Shown here: one piece after another, positions 56,290-64,000 of the stretch
How positions within the stretch are numbered: the stretch's first letter is position 1
How the letters are laid out: each line of letters starts with the position of its first letter
Assembly: GCF_000003815.2 (NCBI RefSeq)
Contig: NW_023365775.1
Location: forward strand, 1 to 64,000
Reading direction: 5' to 3'
Source: Branchiostoma floridae
Lineage: Eukaryota > Chordata > Leptocardii > Amphioxiformes > Branchiostomatidae
Length of the DNA stretch: 64,000 nt
Program-made: the position numbers and the translations under genes
Notes under the pieces: model-generated
Seen by the model: the letters and a program-made list of their open reading frames with translations, nothing else
What the model was told of the DNA's origin: nothing
The model's database searches: none

Positions 56290-57788
56290 CTGACGGAGAC
56301 AAATAAAAATGTAAATTTGTGAATGGAAGCAAAACGGATGATTGATAATTGATTTCCGTGGAAAATGCTGTTTGTGAATTTATGTGTGGTAGATAGTATC
56401 TTAGATAGGATCTTTATGCCACAGCCGTACTTGCTATTCTCTTAGTCTTGATTACATGGAGATGGGATTATAAAATACTAGTGGGAGTCGGATACCAAAC
56501 AGATTCCATATAACATGATAATGACACAGAAGTTGTTACCATAATTTTGTATCACATGTACATCAGTCTCTGTAAATTTCATGATCTTACGATTAGTTGT
56601 TTAGGTGTGGGTCTAAAAAGTTTGTTGAAACAATATTGGGGCCAAAGACTAGGATAACTTAATCAACAATGAGCCAATCTCGGTAAAAACGTATGAGAAG
56701 TTATAAGACATATATACAAACAAACTCCTGGGAGGAAATTTGTTTTCGACCAGAGATGCGGTTTTTTTTCACCTGATGACCCAAATAGCAGCGTTTTCAA
56801 TGTGATTTCGTAGAAATGATGTCATCGGAGATTGCAAGTAAGTTATCACATGGATTTTTTTTATTTCGATTTTACACAAAGATGAAGAATTTAGCTTCTC
56901 TACCACGTAGGCCGTTATCCTGGGAAAATCCGTTTTTTTTCCAAGCAGCTTCGATCCAAAACGAGTTAAAAAAAAGTACGTCAAAAGTACGTGCGTTGCT
57001 ACGTTCATGGAGGGTTCTAGACAGGCGTGCTAACAATATCAAAAGACATGGCATGAAAGTTGTGTTTGTAAATGACTTTATGAAAGAAGTGATAAACCAA
57101 AATTGGTAAGTTCCGATCACGCCAGAATACAACAATTCAGTTGCAATAGTATAATTCAATGAACACAGACATTGTATCACTAGTTTTGCTAATAACAATA
57201 TATTTTTCACATTTGCTATGTTACTGTTTTCTTACATAAATACAATCTTATGTTATCTAGAATATCTTTCATAAGAAGATATGAATGAAAATATACTAAT
57301 TCGATTACGGACCATATGACCAGATGAAATATAACTTTCACATAGATTGTAATATTAATAAGAACTACTTATACGTAGTAACAAAATGTTATATCTAGCC
57401 TTCAAATTAAACAAGCCCCAAGAAAGACCCATTACTTATGAATGTATTTAACAAAAGCGATATTACTGTCCGTAAGGGCTAATGAGTGGCAGATAACCCA
57501 GTGTGCAAGCAATTTTGGCATACCCATTGAAAATCATTTTAAAGTAAGCATGTCTTAATTTACTAGCAGCCTAAATTAAGTCATCTGAGCCATTAGTATC
57601 AATTCCATGGAATGTCGATAGGCCTACCTAAAATAGGAGTGTTAAGGTACAAGATTATTCATTAACATTGATATTAGCGTTCTTATTTTTTTCATCACTT
57701 GGCTTTAATCATATATTGGGAAGCTGTTTCAGAGGCATTATACTAAGACCGCAGCTGATCCAGTATCAAATAAAAAAAGAAATCTCAC
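56290..57788. other. Intron with an inverted TTAA-element fragment
   Basis: 56565-56765 matches the reverse complement of about 24231-24435. The rest is AT-rich. A short + strand frame at 56816 has no supporting feature. Confidence 0.5.
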
Positions 57789-57924
57789 CAAGCTGCAAAT
57801 GGCAGAAGGTCCCTGCAAACCCTGATCTGCAATCGCATGCTGGGAAAAGTCGGTTGACTGACTCTCTACACACACCTCCATTTTCACAAGGGTTTGGGGA
57901 ACACTGGTGATAGGTATTAACATA
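57789..57924 (-). CDS. EGF-like domain 1 (exon)
   Basis: 136 nt, starts phase 0, ends phase 1. YVNTYHQCSPNPCENGGVC, then LFPACDCRSGFAGTFC. Six cysteines; no calcium-binding opening. Confidence 0.87.
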
Positions 57925-58281
57925 CTGTCGTTTAAACGCAATTGTGATAAAAAAGTATCCGTCATACAATGACATGTTTATTAAAATCAACATTAAAAGG
58001 CAGGTGAATATCAGCACTCTAAATCATGGAACACAACTTTACCAAAAGGTGTTTAATATCTAATTAAGTAATAAAATATATGGTGGAAAGCGTTTTGTAC
58101 AAAGGAGAGTATTCATGATGTGCATAATAATGTTCACAGAACAATTAAAAATATCGAACTCAAGCAATAAACGTATATACAATAACAAATGGTTTTGAGT
58201 ATAAACCATGGCAGGTATCATCATGTATAAAGTATATAAAACTTTACATTTGATTCATTAAAACTTCCATTAAAAGCTCAC

Positions 58282-58415
58282 CAGATGTACTGATGTATCT
58301 TCATCAATCATCCCATCCTGGTCATCGTCCAGGCCATTTGGGATCTCCTCATCTGTTCTCCCATCACAATCGTTATCCACACCATCATTTATAGCTGGTG
58401 TTGTATTGGTGCATG
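58282..58415 (-). CDS. MopE-like calcium-binding motif (exon)
   Basis: 134 nt, starts phase 1, ends phase 0 at the donor GTGAGC. CTNTTPAINDGVDNDCDG, RTDEEIPNG, LDDDQDGMIDED: two acidic D-x-D-x-D-G loops like the MopE/TSP3 metal-binding motif. In animals this motif often follows an IgGFc-binding domain, as here. Confidence 0.82.
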
Positions 58416-59431
58416 CTGACGAAAACGTTGTTTTGTTAAGAACTTTTAGTAATTCAGGATTTTTAACTTGCATTTTTTTTCGAACAGAGCTTGGTACAAT
58501 AGAGTTTTTTTCTAAAACGCTAATAATAGACTGAGCTGGATACAATATCTCAATAAGAAGTTTGTATGTCCTCGCCTCAAGTTGTTTTACATGTGGGAAT
58601 TGCAAAGAAAAACATCAGTGAAGTTTTTTTTTTTTTTTATTCCCAACCAATCTTTCACTTCTTTGCTGTTGTTGAAACGTCTTACAGTAAGAACTATATT
58701 CTTAGCACGTTAGATTACAACTACATTGCTTAACGTTAGATTTGAATTAAACTGGGAATTTTTTCGCCAAAAACTAGTTAGCAAATCAACTGGGTATGAT
58801 TTGGAAACGGTCAGACGTTTTAGATAATATCCATTGTCTTTCGTTATACCCCCTTTCAACTAGGACGGCGCTCTCGTCGCGCTCTCTTTGCGACATAAAA
58901 TTTGACATATCGCTTAACGAATTGTATAAAAAAACGAATATTTTTATATTTTTTAAATTTGTTGTATTTTCTTTCACAGTTTTATATTTCGTATTATACA
59001 CCCGGTGTGAAAGCGAAGAATACACATATCCTATTTAGGTCGCAGTGAGAGTGCATCGTTATCGACGTCTAGGCCATAGTAACACTGGAGAGAAATTGTT
59101 GGAGAGAAGTTTTATATCCTAGCTATGAATTGATATGCAAAAGAGATCTAGTTGGAGAACAGATTTATCCTAACTATGAATTTATATGCAAAAAGAGGAG
59201 GAAGATAGTTTTAAGCAGTCAAAGGGAAACAAGAGTACGGCAAGTTTAGACTGTGGATGTAAATGACTCAATTAGCTCCTGTTGTTGAGTTATTGGCGCT
59301 AACGCTAGCTCCTATGTCTCGAGTGGCACGGACGAAAGACACTGGCTGAAACGTCTGACAGTTTCTACTACCATATCCAGTGGCTTGAATAACTGATTTT
59401 TTGCGTATTAATAAGGTTTCCAACACACCAC
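58416..59431. other. Intron or alternative 3' end after the IgGFc-binding part
   Basis: If the weak donor at 59431 is not used, the frame runs on to a TGA at 59270-59268. An AATAAA lies on the - strand near 58637-58642, followed by a long A run. No signal-peptide exon for a separate downstream gene was found here. Confidence 0.4.
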
Positions 59432-59602
59432 TTAGGTCAGCCAGCAGCATTCCAGCAGGATAGCCGTATGACTCTAATTCAGTGAAGCCAGTTACATACA
59501 CAGCGAAATGGACATTTGGTGACAGGTTGCGGACACGATGGGGACCTGGAGTTATCTCAAAAGACACAACTGCTATGCTCCCGCCCTGCACTGACCGCCA
59601 AC
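59432..59602 (-). CDS. IgGFc-binding domain, exon D (end of domain)
   Basis: Starts phase 1: GWRSVQGGSIAVVSFEIT, FAVYVTGFTELESYGYPAG, the closing G-Y-P-A-G word of the family. I end it at the weak donor A|GTGGTG because this keeps phase 1 and puts the MopE motif right after the domain. An extended version continues to the TGA at 59268. Confidence 0.68.
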
Positions 59603-59732
59603 CTATAGGGAAACATGACATGACTTAAATGCAATATATAACTAACATTGGCGATCGTTTTAGGCACAGCAGTGTACTTAGTACAATGATAAACTTTCTT
59701 TTAACACAAAGGTACATATGTATACTATATAG

Positions 59733-59744
<12 letters not shown>

Positions 59745-59782
<38 letters not shown>

Positions 59783-59802
59783 GGAGAGAGAGAGAGAGAG
59801 AT
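59745..59802. repeat. (GA)n microsatellite with TA run
   Basis: GA repeats with scattered interruptions, next to TATATA at 59730-59744. Confidence 0.92.
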
Positions 59803-60101
59803 CACGTGTTTATAAGATGTTTTGAACCTTTGTCTATTCATAAAAGCGATCTTTGTGTTGGAAGAAAGTGTAACATTGCACTATGATTACTACCATCTTC
59901 GAAAAGCTTCCATTGTAACACTTGAAGTGTTAAAGTGTTTGGAACCCATATCAAAATCTTGTCTAAAATTTAGTTCAAATGCAACTCATCGAAATTAAAA
60001 TTATTTAAAATTATTGATCTTCAATGACACTGAGGGACCGTTATGTGTCTGAAAGAATAATTTTGGTCCAAAGAAGTGTTGAGAATAACAATTATCCTTA
60101 C

Positions 60102-60615
60102 CTGACGAACTACCGATGTTGTTACTATCTACATACATCGCCGGCTGCCCACTTTCCTTCACAACAATGCTGGTCATGTAAGTGGCTGAGGATGTGGTGT
60201 TGAAGGCTGCTGCAGTGAATGTGTAATCTGAGGCCGTCTGTTCAAGAGGTGTAAGAACCATCATGAACGGTCCTGAGTCTGCGTACCCGCTATGGCCTGG
60301 GTCCCCAAACAACACTGCCATAACGGGATCAGAGGAGGTGATAAACTGGAATTCCTCGGTAGTAGGAATGTAGTCGTGAAATTCTCCACTATTGAGTGAA
60401 ATGTCTTGACTACCGATGGTGAGTGTTGTGTTGTCATTAGCAGCCACAAAGCGGTAGATATCCCCAACAGTGCGTCCGGCGACGGGAACCGTCACAAATT
60501 CCTTTCCCCAGGTTTTTACAGGAGGAAGCTGTTGAATCAGGTGGCCTCCATCATCCGCTGCACCAGCAATCCGGGTAAACTTATTGCCACTGTACACCAC
60601 AATTTTTTCGGTGCC
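60102..60615 (-). CDS. IgGFc-binding domain, exon C
   Basis: 514 nt, starts phase 0 and ends phase 1 with the donor GTAAGG. KIVVYSGNKFTRI, VGDIYRFVAANDNTTLTI, DPVMAVLFGDPG, DSGPFMMVLTPLEQ: the beta-repeat words of the IgGFc-binding N-terminal domain found in FCGBP-like mucus and cell-surface proteins. Confidence 0.87.
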
Positions 60616-60814
60616 CTAAACAAGAACAAAGTAGTTGATATCAATTATCCAGATTTTGAAAACAAAAAAAAAATTGCAAATATCAACACAATATTGCACT
60701 GGGTTAATAACTTCTTTTAAATTCCATGGCTCTTTTGGATCAACGGATCTTTTGTCTTTCTTGTCATCAGCGAATTTGCTAATTCATCTGGCCCCTACTT
60801 CTAGACGTACTAAC

Positions 60815-61192
60815 CGTGATATAGGAGCCCGTAAGGTCACCATCACTTTGGATCTGTGCCGTCTGCTGGGCGTTCAGGAAGAACCTTATGATCTCTCCAG
60901 GATTGTACATGATACCAGTAAACGTTGCAGGGGCAGTAACAGTCACAGAAACTGATGTACCATCAACTGTACCGATGAGTGTGATCAAGGAAGGTTCTGA
61001 ACCAGAGGGTGGTAAACAGATGGCGTAATATTCTGTTCCAATGGTGTCGAGAGGATAAGCTATGAAGCCATCAGCTGATGATGTTTCTGAGTAAAGTCCA
61101 TACAGTGCAATCTCCTCATCTGATGTGACTCTTAACCCGAAGGAATCCAGGGCATATCCATGGATCTCATACGTTTTGGGGATAGTGATGAC
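60815..61192 (-). CDS. IgGFc-binding domain, exon B
   Basis: 378 nt, phase 0-0, donor GTTAGT. VITIPKTYEIHGYALDSFG, EEIALYGLYSETSSADGF, EYYAICLPPSG, then an Ig-like beta repeat. Central part of the domain. Confidence 0.86.
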
Positions 61193-61388
61193 CTATGTGG
61201 AAATAATGGTTTCCTTGTTAATTTGCTACAAAAATCTTTACATTTCAGCGAACATAAAAGTAAATCATAAGACCATGTAGTAAGTGTGTGTTATTATAAT
61301 TCATTAAGAAACAAAATATCAAAGTTGGGGATAAACAAGTTCATATTTAAGAAATAAGCTGACAGACACCCATTCTGTACCTACGGAC

Positions 61389-61570
61389 CTGTACTGTCCC
61401 TGCCTCCACAGTCACTTTTTGGGAAAAATCAGCACTCCGGGATTGAATGGTGATATTGGCTGATTTTGTCATGCCAACGACAAACAGCTGAGGATTGGCA
61501 GCGTTGGCATCAATGTTCTCTGGGAAACCAACGATGAATTCCGTGCCTCTGTAGTCAGGTTTTGACGGCT
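61389..61570 (-). CDS. IgGFc-binding domain, exon A (first visible exon)
   Basis: 182 nt, starts phase 1, ends phase 0. EPSKPDYRGTEFIVGFPENI, then PQLFVVGMTKSANITIQS. R-G-T-E-F-x-x-G-F is the usual opening of the domain. An upstream exon must exist; none was recognised between here and 64000. Confidence 0.82.
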
Positions 61571-64000
61571 CTAGACAGAAATAATGAATTCAAAATTACT
61601 GCAACATAAAAAAACTACTGGCAGAAAGGGTACTTTATGAATTCTAGCTCATTTTTATGCAAGTGGTAACCAAATCATTTTTAAACACAGTTTTTAGCAA
61701 TATCAAGCTGACAGAGAGTAGTCTCAAATTGCAATAGCTTCAAACTATCGCAGTTTTTGAAACACCGTTTGTCGACTTGATATTACTAAATACAATGTTT
61801 TTTAACAACGGAAATAGGTTACCCGAACAGATGTTTTTAACTCTTTGCATCAAAGTTGCCGTATTTAAACAGCGTTGCCTATGTAGCAAAAAAAAAAAAC
61901 AACAACATAGAAGCACGGCGGCTGAAACAAGTTGATTTTGACATGAACTGTCTAGGTGCATTTAAAGTGGAGATATATATATTTTCATTCTGACGGCATT
62001 TTGGCTCATTCCTTCTCGTGTGAAGGGTAAATAAGGTCCGTTTGGAATTGCCACGAATGTGGCACCAACTTTGCAAATACTTCATTCCGGCTCGTTCTGC
62101 TTGATCACTGCTAATTCGTTTTCAGTGTGAAGGCCATAAAATGGGAAATGTGACCCCTGTATTTAGCTCAAATGTTTGTACTTTTTGAACGGAAAAGGTA
62201 CTGCAAAATACAGCATATTCCACACGTCTCACAATCCTTGATAAAATGGACTGTTCCAAAACTTTGTAAAAGTCAACCCCCCTGCAAGATTGGAATAAAC
62301 TCTTCTAGTAGCACTTACTAATAAATGGACTTGGTATATAATCATCGAAAATTTAATAGTACAAAAAATCCGCCGATCCAAGATGGCTGACATATGACTT
62401 TATTTTTTGACGACATATTGACATCAGTGCCGTCTTCATTGGCAATAAAAGACTTGGTAGACTTAAATATCAATAAGATACCCTTAATAGTCTGATTTTT
62501 GTTTAATACCTTTAAGTAGAACGGAAATTCCCCATTTAGGCTGTTTAAGCCCAAAGTTTATTATTGCGTCATAATTAAGCCACATCAAGTTATAACTATA
62601 ACAGAACTACCGAAGAAATAGAAGTACAAGAACTTTTTTATCTGCAAATTTGGTGACTGTAACCTTAGCCGCTTTGAAATTACTATGAGGGGTGATAAGA
62701 GCCCTGGCCCCGGGAATCTAAACAAAAACGGTCTAAATAGGGTTAACATACTTCCAGGAAGTTTCCTGACTGATTGAGAACACTAAACTGGGAATCTCTC
62801 CTGGCGGCTACCAAGTTTGAGGAGGCTAAGTCTCTTTTTAGATATCTCTTTACCACAGTTAGTCAATGCACATGCACCAAACATTTTCATACGCACAAAA
62901 GCCCGGCCTAAATGGCATACACATGACATAAAAAAACCTAATGCAAGTCAGGAATGACAAGAACACTAGAGCACGTTAAGAAAAGGCAGTGAAAATTACA
63001 AGGCCAAGCGTAACTATGTAAACAAGAGGGTGAGATTAGCCAAAGCTGATTACGGCGAACAGAAGTTGGAAAAACCTGACAGACACCTGAAAACTCTGGA
63101 CTGCTATGTAGGAGGTGTTACCAAAAAAGATCCAGGTAATTTTCAAATCTCTGATTTAGGATGAGAAAATATTTTGGACAGAATTAAAATCTCTCTTAGT
63201 TGTCACATTGTGCTATATCTACCTCATAGACCACAGCATGTCTCAAACAGAAAATGTGAAATTGAAAAATCTCGCTGTAGTCCTAAGGTAAACACAGAAG
63301 AGGAATAAAACACACGGAATCTAACAAAACACTGAAACATGCAAGAACAAAGTTAACTTGCAATTTGCACATAATTTTTGAGATTTGCATGTAAAAATAT
63401 TCTGAACTTGCAATATTGCATGTTGAAAATACATGGCCTATAGTAAAAATACTGAGGTCATGGTGCCTTTGTTTGTCTGACGGGGATCGTCACCGGTCGT
63501 CAGTAGGTGTTAACTTATAAACAATCAAATTTGGCTTTGCTGCAAACTTACATGCTGATTATGTGGATATCTTTCCAAAATTTCAAGTTCTGTCTATACT
63601 TTCAAGCGCCAATTTCTGTCAACCAAAAGTGACAGAATGGGCAAAATTCTTATCTGTCTTGAGCAACAAAATTCTACCAAAGGACGGAATGATAGATGCT
63701 GGCTAGAACATTGCAGTATTTTGCATGTAAATTTTTCAAATTGCACATAAAATTTTTGCCAACTTGCAATTTTGCATGTAGCAAAAAAAATGTATTTCGA
63801 TCCCTGAGTACAGAAAACTACCCTCCCCTAAAGCGGATCACCACAGAAAAATACATGATCATTCTTAAGATTACTTTAGTTGGAGGTCTCACACATAATA
63901 AAATATAGGAACTCATGTTAATATTTACATGTATGTAGTACGAGGGGCGTAAAATAAGTAATAACTCTAACCCACTTTCAGTTGTATGATCTATATGAAA
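61571..64000. other. Upstream intron or intergenic DNA, no exon recognised
   Basis: Contains a TTAA-family remnant (about 62380-62745, ending AGGGTTAA) and a diverged direct repeat rich in TTGCATGTAAA / AACTTGCAA words (about 63355-63430 and 63715-63785). A short hydrophobic frame at 61740-61961 owes its Phe/Cys run to a poly(A)/(CAA) tract, so it is not a convincing signal peptide. Confidence 0.4.

Larger units (their letters stand above)
13501..61570 (-). other. Giant mosaic membrane-protein gene (gene-level entry, 63 exons placed)
   Basis: The exons listed separately form one phase-compatible chain on the - strand, with a GT donor and AG acceptor at each border. The sum from 61570 to the stop is 10,736 coding bases, about 3,577 residues. 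Domain order: IgGFc-binding, MopE-like, EGF, two W/G domains, two CTLDs, Thr-rich linkers, LDLa, three frizzled CRDs, Thr/Pro linker, CCP1-12, eight Thr/Pro mini-exons, CCP13-17, Thr/Pro exon, CCP18-23, two cbEGF, CCP24-28, TM helix, short tail. It would be a type I surface protein. The signal peptide exon was not found. The least certain join is between the IgGFc-binding part and the MopE exon (weak donor); some exons may be alternatively spliced, or the region may hold two genes. I do not recognise a named orthologue. Confidence 0.7.

Noticed and set aside
61740-61961. Possible signal-peptide exon for the giant gene
   Set aside because: The hydrophobic run comes from a poly(A)/(CAA) tract and no donor in the needed phase follows.

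Overview
The window is animal nuclear DNA. Its genes have many small exons separated by introns with GT-AG borders, and it is dense in transposable elements. The extracellular domain mosaic (CCP, frizzled, LDLa, C-type lectin-like, EGF, IgGFc-binding, MopE-like), short introns and types of mobile DNA suggest an invertebrate deuterostome, most likely a lancelet (Branchiostoma). That assignment is an inference from content, not a database match.

Layout. (1) 1-896, + strand: the last two coding exons of an adhesion-type GPCR (end of TM7 and cytoplasmic tail). (2) 897-5758: intergenic DNA with a pyrimidine-rich tract, a CACT microsatellite and MITE-like repeats. (3) 5759-13336: a nearly complete Ngaro-like tyrosine-recombinase retrotransposon with ORFs on the - strand: an SGNH hydrolase ORF, gag, RT-RNase H, and a recombinase broken by one stop codon. 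It has two pairs of perfectly spaced direct repeats (161 bp and 322 bp) in a split, circularly permuted order. (4) 13501-61570, - strand: one giant gene. I placed 63 exons with compatible phases, adding up to about 3,577 residues from the first visible exon to the stop. The order from the N-terminal side is: IgGFc-binding domain (4 exons), MopE-like calcium motif, EGF, two copies of an unrecognised W/G-rich domain, two single-exon C-type lectin-like domains, Thr-rich linkers including a 21-nt microexon, LDLa, three frizzled CRDs, 28 CCP domains interrupted by an array of Thr/Pro mini-exons and two calcium-binding EGFs, a transmembrane helix and a short tail. The signal-peptide exon was not found and may lie upstream of the window. 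(5) 61571-64000: no exon recognised; decayed repeats.

How it fits together. Nearly every exon of the large gene is symmetrical (phase 1 at both ends), so exons can be duplicated or lost without breaking frame. The sequence shows this: paralogous CCP-intron blocks, recent 395-bp tandem copies, a regular array of 78-nt stalk exons, and dead copies of CCP, lectin-like and Thr-rich exons left in introns. The product would be a type I membrane protein with a very long adhesive or recognition ectodomain. A role in innate recognition or mucosal surface binding is plausible but inferred only from the families.

Mobile DNA in introns includes a Harbinger-type MITE with a paralogous empty site, two TTAA-flanked piggyBac-like elements (one split by a 5'-truncated LINE with a recognisable target duplication), a GC-rich hairpin element with its own inverted termini, and a tRNA-derived SINE.
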